Origin: Bog-756 sp963833585
Lineage (GTDB): Bacteria; Actinomycetota; Acidimicrobiia; Acidimicrobiales; RAAP-2
Length of the DNA: 64,000 nt
Direction of reading: 5' to 3'
Assembly: GCA_963833585.1 (NCBI GenBank)
Contig: CAWHYF010000007.1
Coordinates: 1 to 64,000 of the forward strand
Every line of letters begins with the position of its first letter. Position 1 is the first letter of the stretch. Shown here piece by piece: positions 17,971-26,942 of this stretch. The position numbers were made by a program, and so were the translations under genes. The notes under the pieces are model-generated. The model was not told the DNA's origin, did not search any database, and was given only the letters and a program-made list of their open reading frames with translations.

Positions 17971-19494
17971 ATGCCCCTCTCCCTCCAGGGCTCCTCCGAC
18001 CACCTCCGGACGCCGCTCAGCCAGGTGACCTTCGTGGTGGTCGACGTGGAGACCACCGGCGGCTCACCGGCATCGGCCTCGCTCACCGAGGTGGCGGCGG
18101 CCCGGTACCGGGGTGGCGAGTTGCTCGGGAGCTACCAGACCTTCGTCCGGCCCGACGAACGCATCCCCCCGTTCATCACCGCCCTCACCGGCATCTGCGA
18201 CGCCATGGTGGCCGACGCTCCCCGGGTCGGGGAGATGCTGCCGTCCTTCCTGGAGTTCGTAGGTGGTGCGGTGCTGGTGGGCCACAACCTTCGCTTCGAC
18301 CTCTCGTTCCTGGACCACGCCCTGGTGTCCTCCGGCCGGGACCGGCTGGCCAACCGGACGGTGGACACCCTGGCCCTGGCCCGTCGGCTGGTCCGGGACC
18401 TGGTCGACAACTGCAAGCTCGGGACCCTGGCCGCCTCGCTCCGGCTCCCCCACCAACCGTCCCACCGGGCCCTGTCCGACGTGCTGGCCACCGGCGACCT
18501 GCTCCACGCCCTCCTCGAGCGGGCCGGATCGTTCGGGATCCTGGATCTCGAGGAACTGCTGCAGCTGCCCGCCCTGGTGGGACATCCCCAGGCGGCCAAG
18601 TTGCGACTCACCGTGCGGCTCCCCCACCATCCGGGTGTCTACTGGTTCACCGACGCCGCCGGACACGTGCTCTACGTGGGGAAGGCCACCGACCTCCAGA
18701 CCCGGGTCCGGTCGTACTTCACCGACGACCGCCGGCGGAAGGTCGGGCCGCTGCTCCGCCAGCTCCATGCCGTCCACCACCGGATCTGCCCGGGGCCTCT
18801 GAGCGCCGCGGTCACCGAGGGCCGGTTGATCCGGACCTGGTCGCCCCCCTTCAACCGGGAGCGGCGGGGTCGAGGCGGGCGGCAGCGGTCGGTGGCGGGC
18901 CCGCGGTCCGTCGCCGCCGCGACCCGGTCCCGGCGGCGGGGCCGGGGTCGGGCGTGGACCCCCGAAGAGCTGGCGGCCGATCCGGCCGAGCTGCTGGCAC
19001 CGTTGGCCCAGCTGGTCGACGGTCTGGCCGGCCGGCAGCGGTACGAGGAGGCCGCGGCGATCCGCGACGAGGCCGGGCGACTCCGGGTCCTACTCGAGCG
19101 GCACCGCCGGACCGAGGCCCTGCGGGCGGCAGGTCGGGTGGTGCTGGAGATCGACGGCGAGGGCCAGGTGGTGCTCGAACAGGGGGTGTGGGTCGGGAGT
19201 GAGGCCCGGTCGGGCCCGTCGTCCGCTCGGGGTACCGGGCCGGACCGGGCTGCCGGACCCCACGCTGACCCCCTGCCTCCTGACCAGCACGACCACGAGC
19301 GCTCCATCGTGGCCGAGTGGCTGGCGGCCAATGCCGAGGCGGTCCGGATCCTCGAGGTCGAGTCCCCGTCGGGACTGGGTATGCCGGCTCGCCGCATCCC
19401 CCAGCTCGCCGAGCTCTGCGCTCGAACCCATCGACCCGGCAGCTCGGACCCGCCCCTCGCCCCGCCGGGGTCAGGGATCGAATCGGCGGCCTGA
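17971..19494 (+). CDS. DEDD-type 3'-5' exonuclease fused to a GIY-YIG (UvrC N-terminal-like) domain
   Basis: The N-terminal DnaQ/epsilon-like exonuclease has VVVDVETTGG (Asp25, Glu27), GHNLRFDLSFL and a final HRALSDVLAT Asp. From about residue 215 a GIY-YIG module follows: HHPGVYWFTDAAGHVLYVGKA, with the expected Arg in QTRVRSYF. A helical UvrC-like region (QRYEEAAAIRDEAGRLR) comes next. The fusion is known in actinobacteria and presumably acts in DNA repair. ATG 17971 is chosen because the exonuclease begins about 15 residues later. It ends tail to tail with trpD, 2 bp apart. Confidence 0.9.
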   Translation: MPLSLQGSSDHLRTPLSQVTFVVVDVETTGGSPASASLTEVAAARYRGGELLGSYQTFVRPDERIPPFITALTGICDAMVADAPRVGEMLPSFLEFVGGAVLVGHNLRFDLSFLDHALVSSGRDRLANRTVDTLALARRLVRDLVDNCKLGTLAASLRLPHQPSHRALSDVLATGDLLHALLERAGSFGILDLEELLQLPALVGHPQAAKLRLTVRLPHHPGVYWFTDAAGHVLYVGKATDLQTRVRSYFTDDRRRKVGPLLRQLHAVHHRICPGPLSAAVTEGRLIRTWSPPFNRERRGRGGRQRSVAGPRSVAAATRSRRRGRGRAWTPEELAADPAELLAPLAQLVDGLAGRQRYEEAAAIRDEAGRLRVLLERHRRTEALRAAGRVVLEIDGEGQVVLEQGVWVGSEARSGPSSARGTGPDRAAGPHADPLPPDQHDHERSIVAEWLAANAEAVRILEVESPSGLGMPARRIPQLAELCARTHRPGSSDPPLAPPGSGIESAA

Positions 19495-19496
19495 GA

Positions 19497-20633
19497 TCAG
19501 CCCTCACCCGCCTCGACGGCCGACGCCTCCCGGGAGATCCGGATCAGGGACTGGAGCACCTCGGCGGCCTGGCCGTTGTCGATGACCTGACCGGCCAGCC
19601 CGATGCCACTGGGGAGATCGGGGACCTTGCCGACCACCACCAGAGCGGCGGCGGCATTCAGGATGGCGATGTCCCGGTGGGGGGAGAGCTGCCCGCCGAT
19701 GACGCTCAAAATCGCGGCGGCGTTGAAGGCGGCGTCCCCACCCCGGAGATCGTCGAGGGACGCCGGGGCGAAACCCAGCGCGGCCGGGTCCACCCGGTAG
19801 GCCGACGTCTCGTATCGCCCGTCAGGCTCTCGGATCAGCTCGTGGACGGTGGACGGCCCCGTGGTGCTCAGCTCGTCGAGGCCGTCGTCGCCGTAGACCA
19901 CCACGGCCCGGAGAGCACCGTTGGCGGCGAGCACCCCGAGCATCTTGTCGGCCATCGAGGGGTTGCTCACCCCGACCACCTGGTACCGGGCCCGGCCCGG
20001 GTTGGCCAACGGTCCCAGGTAGTTGAAGACGGTGGGGATCCCCAATTCCTTTCGGACCGGTCCGGCGTAGCGCATGGCCGGGTGGAAGCGGGGTGCGAAG
20101 CAGAACCCCATGCCGACCTCCACGATGCAGCGGAGCACGCCGGCCGGACCCAGATCGGCCACCACCCCCAGCGCCTCGAGTACGTCGGCGGCCCCCACGG
20201 CCGATGACGAGGCCCGACCCCCGTGCTTGCACACCTTGGCACCGGTGGCCGCCACCACCAGGGCAGCGATGGTCGACACGTTGATGCTCCGCAGTCGGTC
20301 GCCGCCGGTTCCACAGGTGTCGATGACGTCCATGCCGGCCGGGAGATCGAGGGGCACGGCGTGGGCCACCATGGCCAAGACGAAGCCGGTCATCTCATCG
20401 ACGGACTCCCCCTTGGCCCGCAGGGCCGTGGCCAGGGCGGCGATCTGGGCCGGCGTGGCCTCGCCCGCCAGGACCTGGCCCATGACGGTCTCGGCCGAGG
20501 CCACCGTGAGCGAAGTGCCCGACAACAGGTCGGTCAGGACCCCGGGCCATCCCCCCAACGCCTCGAACGACGGGCCCGAAGACGCGACCGTCGAGGCCGT
20601 CCCGGAGCGGTCGGCCGCCGGCGATCGAGCCAT
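19497..20633 (-). CDS. trpD: anthranilate phosphoribosyltransferase
   Basis: Joins anthranilate to PRPP in tryptophan synthesis. It is 378 residues long, with a roughly 30-residue extra N-terminus. The PRPP loop DTCGTGGD, then NVSTIAALVVAATGAKVCKHG and RASSSAVGAADVLEALG, is intact. FNYLGPLANPGRARYQVVGV closes the site. The start overlaps the acyl-CoA dehydrogenase stop by one base (TGATG). No other trp gene is present, so it is detached from a trp operon. Confidence 0.95.
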   Translation of the reverse strand: MARSPAADRSGTASTVASSGPSFEALGGWPGVLTDLLSGTSLTVASAETVMGQVLAGEATPAQIAALATALRAKGESVDEMTGFVLAMVAHAVPLDLPAGMDVIDTCGTGGDRLRSINVSTIAALVVAATGAKVCKHGGRASSSAVGAADVLEALGVVADLGPAGVLRCIVEVGMGFCFAPRFHPAMRYAGPVRKELGIPTVFNYLGPLANPGRARYQVVGVSNPSMADKMLGVLAANGALRAVVVYGDDGLDELSTTGPSTVHELIREPDGRYETSAYRVDPAALGFAPASLDDLRGGDAAFNAAAILSVIGGQLSPHRDIAILNAAAALVVVGKVPDLPSGIGLAGQVIDNGQAAEVLQSLIRISREASAVEAGEG

Positions 20634-21859
20634 CAGTCCCACCACAGATCGTGACCGAGGACGCCCCGGGCGATGAGTCCCAGCTGGACCTGGGAGGTGC
20701 CCTCCACGATGGTCAGCTGCTTGGCGTCCCGGTACCAGAGCTCGGTCGGGTGGTCTTCCATGTACCCGGCCGCTCCCAGCAACTGGACGGCCAGGCCGGA
20801 CGCCCGGACCGCCAGTTCGGTGGCGAAGTACTTGGCCATGGAGAGGAAGGGTACGTACTCCTTGCCGAACTTGCCCTGGTCGGCGAGCCAGGCCGAGCGG
20901 TAGGTGAGGAGCCGGGCCGCCTCGATGTCCACCGCCACCTTGGCGATCTCCCACTGGATGCCCTGGAAGTCGGCGATGGTCTGACCGAACGCCTGCCGCT
21001 CCTTCACGTACTCGGTGGCGTACATCAGCGCCCCCTCGGCCAGTCCGATGCCCCGGGCGGCCACGATCGGGCGCATGGCGTTGAGGCCCAGCATGGCCAA
21101 CCGGAAGCCCCCCACCTCGCCGATCACGTTGGCCTCCGGCACCCGCACGGCCTCCAGCACCAGCTCGCCGGTGTGGACGCCCCGCACACCCATCTTGGCG
21201 TCGGTGCGGCCCACCGACACCCCGTCCCACCCCCGCTCGACGATGAAGGCGGTGATCGAATCGTGGGCCCGGGAGGACGGATCACCGGTCTTGGCGAAGA
21301 CCGTGTACCAGTCGGCCTCGACCACCCCGGACATCCAGCACTTGGTCCCGGTGAGCACCCAGCCCCCCTTGGCGGCGGGGTCAGGGACGGCCCGGGTCCG
21401 CATGCCGGCCACGTCGGATCCGGCCACCGCCTCGGACAGACCGAACCCGGCCCGGAGCTCGCCCTTGGCGATACCCGGAAGGTAGCGCTGCTTCTGCTCC
21501 TCGTCGCCGGCGATGAGGACCGGTCCCACCGGAAGGCGGGTGAGCAGCAGCATCAGGGCCGCGGCGTTGGAGTACTTGGCCACCTCCTCGATGGCGATGG
21601 TCAAGCCGAGGATGCCCGCCCCGGATCCGCCCAGCTCCACCGGAAGGCACAGCCCCAGGAGGTCGGCGTCCCGGAAGGCCTCGAAGAGGTCCGTGGGGTA
21701 GTCGCCGGAGGCATCGATCTCACGGGCCCGGGGTCGGACCTTGTCCTGGGCCAGGCGTCGGACGCTCTGTTGCAGTTCGGCGAGTTCGGGGCTGAGGTCG
21801 AAGTCCACGGGGGTCGAGGCTACCCGAGTGGAAACGGGCCTCCCCTGAGACGGAGACAT
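20633..21859 (-). CDS. acyl-CoA dehydrogenase
   Basis: A flavoenzyme oxidising an acyl-CoA thioester to the enoyl-CoA. Its 408 residues carry the FAD/substrate loop GFGLSEAVAGSDVAGM, the flavin contact CWMSG, and the family pattern RQAFGQTIADFQGIQWEIA. The probable base Glu is in QLTIVEGTSQVQLG. ATG 21859 begins MSPSQGRPVSTR. A GTG nearer VDFDLSPELAELQQ would lose only unconserved residues. It is co-transcribed with trpD, and the gene pair facing it across the promoter region is also of acyl-CoA type. Confidence 0.92.
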   Translation of the reverse strand: MSPSQGRPVSTRVASTPVDFDLSPELAELQQSVRRLAQDKVRPRAREIDASGDYPTDLFEAFRDADLLGLCLPVELGGSGAGILGLTIAIEEVAKYSNAAALMLLLTRLPVGPVLIAGDEEQKQRYLPGIAKGELRAGFGLSEAVAGSDVAGMRTRAVPDPAAKGGWVLTGTKCWMSGVVEADWYTVFAKTGDPSSRAHDSITAFIVERGWDGVSVGRTDAKMGVRGVHTGELVLEAVRVPEANVIGEVGGFRLAMLGLNAMRPIVAARGIGLAEGALMYATEYVKERQAFGQTIADFQGIQWEIAKVAVDIEAARLLTYRSAWLADQGKFGKEYVPFLSMAKYFATELAVRASGLAVQLLGAAGYMEDHPTELWYRDAKQLTIVEGTSQVQLGLIARGVLGHDLWWD

Positions 21860-21940
21860 CAACGGCGGCTCCCGACCCGACGCCTTACGAGTGGGAGGCG
21901 CACGTACCGAGGTGACGATCGCTCCGAATGCGAGCAACCG

Positions 21941-21958
21941 TGTGACCGGTGGATCACA
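21941..21958. promoter_or_regulatory. palindrome TGTGA-N8-TCACA between divergent acyl-CoA genes
   Basis: Perfect 5-bp arms, with flanking CC/GG also symmetric, in the 248-bp region between the acyl-CoA dehydrogenase (left) and the SDR gene (right). It resembles a CRP/FNR-family half-site pair, but the spacer is 8 bp and not the usual 6 bp. It could be the operator of a TetR- or CRP-type regulator controlling both directions. No regulator gene is adjacent. Confidence 0.4.
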
Positions 21959-22107
21959 GGATTCTCATCTCGTGCCGGGCGCGTCGCCGTGCTGCGGGCG
22001 TCATCGGTCCTCATCGGGCCGCCCAGGGCGATCGGCAACGCCGGTGGCGCCAGGGCCCCGGTCCCGGACGGTGCGCCCTCCGACCTCCCTCGGTAGGCTG
22101 CCGTGCC

Positions 22108-23010
22108 ATGACTCCGCCCGGCCTCCGGCCACCCCCTCCAGTGGGGAGTTCGGCCCTGGCCCCGGACACCTATCGGGGCTCGGTGGTCATCGTCACCGGG
22201 GGTGGGACCGGTCTGGGCAAGGCCATCGCCACCGAGTTCGGACGGCTGGGAGCGGCGGTCGGCATCCTGAGTCGGGACCCCGGCCACCGGGAGTCCGGCC
22301 AGCGGGCGGTGGAGGAAGCAGGCGGCACCGCCTTCGCCACCCGGTGCGATATCCGGGACGCCGATTCCATCGCCACCGCCTTCGACGGTGTCGAGGAGGC
22401 GCTCGGTCCCATCGACGTGCTGGTCAACAACGCGGCGGGGAACTTTCCGGTGCCGGCCGAGGACATGAGCCCCAACGCCTGGCGAACGGTGGTGGACATC
22501 GTCCTCAACGGCACCTACCTGTGCTGCCGGGACTTGGCGCGACGGCTGATCCCGGCCGAGCGGGACGGGGCCATCGTGAACGTGGGGGCGTCCTACGCCT
22601 GGACCGGTGGTCCCGGATTCGCCCACTCCGCGGCGGCCAAGGCCGGGGTGAAGAACCTGACCGAGACCCTGGCAGTGGAGTGGGGCCCTTACGGGATCCG
22701 GGTCAACGGCCTGGTCCCGGGGCTCATGCCCCACGAGGACGAGGTGGCCGCCATCGCGGCGGTGCCCGGCAAGTACGAGGGCCAGGACTCCCGCGTCCCG
22801 GCTGGCCGGGTGGGTTTCCCCCGGGAGCTGGCGTGGGCGGCCACCTACCTCTGCTCGCCCTATGCCACCTACGTCTCGGGCCACTCCCTCGTGGTGGACG
22901 GGGCCAACTGGCAGCGCCGTCACACGGTGCAGCCCCCGTTCATCCCCGTCCGCGAGCAGCTCAACCGTCCACCGTTCGGCGAGGCTGCCGCCCCGAAAGG
23001 ATCCCCGTGA
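22108..23010 (+). CDS. SDR family oxidoreductase, 2,4-dienoyl-CoA reductase-like
   Basis: A 300-residue short-chain dehydrogenase with a Rossmann motif IVTGGGTGLGKAIA and VNNAAGNFPVP. At the usual YxxxK site it has SAAAKAG, with Tyr displaced to ASYAWTGGPG. This arrangement occurs in 2,4-dienoyl-CoA reductases (DECR type), where Tyr and Lys act from shifted positions. It probably reduces an unsaturated acyl-CoA with NADPH. The 3' end overlaps the enoyl-CoA hydratase start by one base. Confidence 0.87.
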   Translation: MTPPGLRPPPPVGSSALAPDTYRGSVVIVTGGGTGLGKAIATEFGRLGAAVGILSRDPGHRESGQRAVEEAGGTAFATRCDIRDADSIATAFDGVEEALGPIDVLVNNAAGNFPVPAEDMSPNAWRTVVDIVLNGTYLCCRDLARRLIPAERDGAIVNVGASYAWTGGPGFAHSAAAKAGVKNLTETLAVEWGPYGIRVNGLVPGLMPHEDEVAAIAAVPGKYEGQDSRVPAGRVGFPRELAWAATYLCSPYATYVSGHSLVVDGANWQRRHTVQPPFIPVREQLNRPPFGEAAAPKGSP

Positions 23011-23813
23011 TGAGCACCCTGAGCCCTGAGGATCAACGTCTGGTGACCCTGGAGGTCGACGGGCCGATCGCGGTGATCACCAACAACCGACCCGAGAAAC
23101 ACAACGCCATGAGTGACGAGATGGACCGACGGCTCTTCGAGGTGCTGACCGAGGTGCACGGGCGGCCAGAGGTCCGGGCCATCATCTGGCGCGGTGAGGG
23201 ACCGTCCTTCTCATCGGGACGGGACACCGACCAGCTCGGCCTGCGCACCGAGGACATCTCGGATCTCGAGTTCATCGAACGGGGACACCGGCCCTCCCAG
23301 ATGTTCTTCACCATGCCCGCCCCGATCATCTGCGCCCTGAAGGGATGGGTCATCGGCGGGGCGTTCGAGCGGTCCTTGCTCTGCGACATCCGGGTGGCCG
23401 CGGTCGGCACCAAGATGGTTCTGCCCGAAGTGGTCCACGGGGTCATACCCGACACCGGTGGCATGGCCCGGCTGTTCCAGATGGCCGGCCACGGCCTGGC
23501 GGCGGACCTGGCCCTCACCGGGCGGGTGCTGACGGCCGAAGAGGCCTTGGCCCACGGGATCATCAGTCGGCTGGTGGCCGACGAGGAGGCGCTGGAGGCG
23601 GTCGCCCACCAGATGGCCGAGACCATCGCCGCGGCCCCGGCCTTCACGGTGAAGATGGCCCGACGCACCCTCTACGGCCTGGGCGTCCATGAGGTCCAAC
23701 GCTCGATCGCCGAGGAGGCGGTGGCCCAGTCCATGGTGTTCGCCTCGGGCGACTACGCCGAGATGAAGTCGGCCCGGGCCGAGGGGCGTCCACCGGTCTA
23801 CCGGAGGCGCTGA
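23010..23813 (+). CDS. enoyl-CoA hydratase/isomerase family protein
   Basis: A crotonase-fold protein of 267 residues. Hallmarks are NRPEKHNAMSDEMD, the CoA loop FSSGRDTDQL, the oxyanion segment GWVIGGAFERSLLCD and MVLPEVVHGVIPDTGG. The first catalytic-type Glu is in LPEVVHG. The second (normally in GAGG) reads DTGG, so hydration may be weak and isomerase or another crotonase activity is possible. ATG 23010 overlaps the SDR stop (TGATG); GTG 23007 is also possible. It is co-transcribed with the SDR gene. Confidence 0.87.
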   Translation: MSTLSPEDQRLVTLEVDGPIAVITNNRPEKHNAMSDEMDRRLFEVLTEVHGRPEVRAIIWRGEGPSFSSGRDTDQLGLRTEDISDLEFIERGHRPSQMFFTMPAPIICALKGWVIGGAFERSLLCDIRVAAVGTKMVLPEVVHGVIPDTGGMARLFQMAGHGLAADLALTGRVLTAEEALAHGIISRLVADEEALEAVAHQMAETIAAAPAFTVKMARRTLYGLGVHEVQRSIAEEAVAQSMVFASGDYAEMKSARAEGRPPVYRRR

Positions 23814-23976
23814 CCAGGGCTTCGCCGCCCCGGACCCCCCGGGGCCGGTCGACGACGCGCCGCCCGGCTCAAGTCCGGACCAGGTCGTACCGAAGTACCA
23901 GTCACCGAGGTGCGTGCCCGGGAGCCGGGCCGGCGGGGCGTCATGCGCCCGCACCCGATCGACAACGGAGCGGGTG

Positions 23977-25356
23977 ATGAGCAGAGACCGGGGCACCACA
24001 CCGATGGAGCTGTCGGACGCCGTCGACCCGCCGGGCGGCCCGGCCCCGGTCGGCCTGGTCACGGCGGCCCTGTGGGTGGGTGGCGCCGTCGTGGTCGCCC
24101 TCCTCCTGGTCCAGCGCTACCGCGGGGCCATCGGCGCCGCCCCGCTTCAGGGGGGATCCAACGTCGACTTCCGTTCGTTCCTCCAGGGAGCCCGGAACGT
24201 GGCGGCGGGCGCCAGCCCCTATGACGGCTCCGACGCCTACACCTACTTCGCGCCCCTCTCGTTGCTGCTGGCCCCGTTCGCCCACGCCGACGCGGTCGGC
24301 GTGCTGAAGGGGTGGACGGTGCTCGGTCTCGGGGCCTTCACCACCGCCCTGGCCCTGACGGTGTGGGCCCTCCGGGATCGCCTGGGTGCTCCCTGGCAGG
24401 CCCCGGTGGTGTTCACCGCGGGGGCCGTCATCGGCCTGCACAGCTGGCCCCTGGTCTACGAGCTGTTCCTCGGCAACGACGATCTGCTGGTGCTGTTGGG
24501 CGTGGTGGTGGCCGCGCTGGTCTGGCGGACCGGCCGCCCGGTGTGGTTCGGCGTGGCGGTCGGAGCCATCTGTCTGATCAAGGTGTGGCCGGCCCTCCTC
24601 ATCGTCGCCGTCCTCCAGGCCGGAACCGGGGCCCGCAAGCGGGTGCTGGCGGTGACCGCCTTGGCCGGGGTGGTGCTGGTCGGCTTCATCTCCAACCTGG
24701 TCCCCGCCGGGGGACGCGAGTTCACCGCCTTCTACCGGGCGGTCGGCCAGGCCAAGGCCCTACCCCTGGTCAGTGACTCGGTCAGCGGCATCCCCACGCT
24801 CCTCTTCTCCCGCACCGGGCTGGCCCAACCGGTGGTGGTATCGGGTGGGCTCCGGTTCCTGTCCACCGGTCTGCTCGGCGTGTGGGTGATCGGACTCCTG
24901 GTCGTCGTTCTCCGGAGGCCGGGGGAGCGCTTGCTGTGTGTCTTCAACACCGCCCTGTTCACGGTGTTGATCATCCCGGTGAGCCACATGTGTTACAGCG
25001 TCCTGGCCCTGCCGGTGGTGTGGTTCTGGCTGGCCAATTTCCGGGTGTTCCTCGAACGTCGGCGGCGGCGGGGCGGGTACTTGGTGCTGAAGGTGGCAGT
25101 GGTCGGGGCCGTAGCGGCGTGGGCCCTCCTCCAGTCCAAGGGGTGGCCGGGAGACGGGTCCGCCGCCGGGCTCTCGTCGCTCCGGTTCTGCGTGGTGTTC
25201 GCCGCCAACCTGGGCCTGTACAGCGCCTCGGTAGCCGGGGGTCGCTTCCTCCTCGACGGAGCCTCTCCCGGACCTCCGGACCCGGTGGCCAGGGCGGACC
25301 AGGCGGACGAGACGGACGAGGCGACGGCGGCCGACCGAGTGGTCACCACGGCCTGA
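23977..25356 (+). CDS. membrane glycosyltransferase, GT87/DUF2029-like
   Basis: An integral membrane protein of 459 residues with about ten hydrophobic segments. The loop NVDFRSFLQGARNVAAGASPYD after the first helix is typical of DUF2029 (PimE/mannosyltransferase-like) proteins, which use polyprenyl-phosphate sugars. ATG 23977 has GGAG at a good distance. A charged, Asp/Glu/Ala-rich cytoplasmic tail follows the last helix. Sugar and acceptor unknown. Confidence 0.8.
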   Translation: MSRDRGTTPMELSDAVDPPGGPAPVGLVTAALWVGGAVVVALLLVQRYRGAIGAAPLQGGSNVDFRSFLQGARNVAAGASPYDGSDAYTYFAPLSLLLAPFAHADAVGVLKGWTVLGLGAFTTALALTVWALRDRLGAPWQAPVVFTAGAVIGLHSWPLVYELFLGNDDLLVLLGVVVAALVWRTGRPVWFGVAVGAICLIKVWPALLIVAVLQAGTGARKRVLAVTALAGVVLVGFISNLVPAGGREFTAFYRAVGQAKALPLVSDSVSGIPTLLFSRTGLAQPVVVSGGLRFLSTGLLGVWVIGLLVVVLRRPGERLLCVFNTALFTVLIIPVSHMCYSVLALPVVWFWLANFRVFLERRRRRGGYLVLKVAVVGAVAAWALLQSKGWPGDGSAAGLSSLRFCVVFAANLGLYSASVAGGRFLLDGASPGPPDPVARADQADETDEATAADRVVTTA

Positions 25357-25471
25357 TCGGCCCATCCGTTCCTCCTCCGGAGTCGGGTGGTTCGAGAGGG
25401 GCGCGGTCCGGGTAGAACGGGACCAGTGCCCCGGACCTGTCCCGGGGCACCCCACTGCCCGAGGAGGACCC

Positions 25472-26350
25472 ATGACCACCACCGATCAGACCATCGACCG
25501 GCCCGTGCACCGGTCCGGCACCTTCTCGGTCGGCGGCAAGGAGGTCCACCGCCTCGGGTACGGCGCCATGCAGATCACCGGGGAGGGCGTGTGGGGCGAG
25601 CCGGCCGACCGGGCCGAGTGTGTCCGCACCGTGCGGCGAGCCGTCGAGCTCGGCGTCGACCTCATCGACACGGCCGACTCCTACGGCCCGGAGATCTCCG
25701 AGCGCATCCTCTTCGAGGCCCTGCACCCCTATCCGGAGGAGCTGCTCATCGCCACCAAGGCCGGGCTGACCCGTCAGGGTCCGGGCCAGTGGCTGCCGGT
25801 CGGCCGACCGGAGTACCTGCGCCAGCAGTGCGAGATGAGCCTCCGACGCCTGGGGGTCGAGAGCATCGACCTGTTCCAGCTCCACCGCATCGACGCCAAG
25901 GTGCCGGCCGAGGAACAGTTCGGACTGCTGGCCGACCTGATCGACGAGGGCAAGGTCCGCTGCGTCGGCCTCAGCCAGGTCACGGTGCGGGAGATCAAGG
26001 CGGCGGTGGCCGTGGTGCCGGTGGTCAGTGTGCAGAACCTCTACAACCTCACCGACCGCTCGTCGGAGGACGTGCTCGAGTACTGCGAAGCCGAGGCAAT
26101 CGGGTTCATCCCGTGGTACCCCATCGCGGCGGGGGCCTTGGCCAGTCCGGGCGGGCCGGTGGACGCCGTGGTGAAGGAGACCGGGGCCACACCGTCCCAG
26201 GTGGCGCTGGCCTGGCTGCTCCACCGTTCACCGGTCATGCTGCCCATCCCGGGCACCAAGACCACCCGGCACGTGGTGGAGAACTGCCGGGCCGCCACCC
26301 TCGAGCTCACCGACGATCAGCTGGCCACGCTCGGCCGGTCGGGAAGGTGA
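25472..26350 (+). CDS. aldo/keto reductase
   Basis: A TIM-barrel NADPH-dependent oxidoreductase of 292 residues. The catalytic Asp and Tyr are in DTADSYGP, the Lys in IATKAGL and the His in FQLHRID. SRPIPGTK-type cofactor binding appears as MLPIPGTKTTRHV. A strong Shine-Dalgarno GAGGAGG precedes ATG 25472. Its last 34 bp overlap the convergent gene that ends at 26317. Substrate unknown. Confidence 0.92.
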   Translation: MTTTDQTIDRPVHRSGTFSVGGKEVHRLGYGAMQITGEGVWGEPADRAECVRTVRRAVELGVDLIDTADSYGPEISERILFEALHPYPEELLIATKAGLTRQGPGQWLPVGRPEYLRQQCEMSLRRLGVESIDLFQLHRIDAKVPAEEQFGLLADLIDEGKVRCVGLSQVTVREIKAAVAVVPVVSVQNLYNLTDRSSEDVLEYCEAEAIGFIPWYPIAAGALASPGGPVDAVVKETGATPSQVALAWLLHRSPVMLPIPGTKTTRHVVENCRAATLELTDDQLATLGRSGR

Positions 26351-26850
26351 GGGTCCTCAGCCACGGATGACCCTGGTGCGGACGGGGATCGGTGGCGCCG
26401 GCGGCTACCGGCGGCGACCAGCGCGTCGGCCATGGCGCAGACCGCACCGAAGGTGAACTCGTTCCGCATCCCCGAGGGGGATTCGTTCTGTATCCAGGTG
26501 TGGAAGCGCTGGACGGGTCGCGGAAACGGATCGAATCCGAAAAAATGCGGGATCGGTTTGTCGAGGTCGAGGAGTACGGCTCCCACCATGGCGGCGACCA
26601 CCGCCGGCCGCGCCTTGCGGTCCACCGCGAGGGCACCGGTGGCCATGACGACCAGGCCGAGGAGACCGTCGCGCCGGGCCATCTTGAGGAACACCTGCTG
26701 GGCGTCGTCGGCCCGCGGATCGCACCCCCAGTGGGGCACCGAGTCCAGCACGAGGTGGGACCCCACGCCGACCACGAATGCGGCCACCGGGCGGCGCTGG
26801 AGCGCCCGCCCGATCAGCACGCCCGAAAGGGCGTGGTTGGTCACGAACAT
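26317..26850 (-). CDS. predicted membrane protein, YdjM-like hydrolase family
   Basis: A 177-residue protein with MFVTNHALSGVLIG at the start and SHLVLDSVPHWG shortly after. These conserved His/Asp residues resemble metal-dependent membrane hydrolases of the YdjM type. Two or three hydrophobic segments follow, then an Arg/Ser-rich tail. Function unknown. It overlaps the aldo/keto reductase 3' end on the opposite strand. Confidence 0.65.
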   Translation of the reverse strand: MFVTNHALSGVLIGRALQRRPVAAFVVGVGSHLVLDSVPHWGCDPRADDAQQVFLKMARRDGLLGLVVMATGALAVDRKARPAVVAAMVGAVLLDLDKPIPHFFGFDPFPRPVQRFHTWIQNESPSGMRNEFTFGAVCAMADALVAAGSRRRHRSPSAPGSSVAEDPHLPDRPSVAS

Positions 26851-26942
26851 GGGCCCACTCTCCCAGACCTAGGTCCGGCCACGATGTCAGGACGGACAGC
26901 CACCAGGTTCGACCCGCGGGTCTTCCAGGTCGGCGGCGAAGC

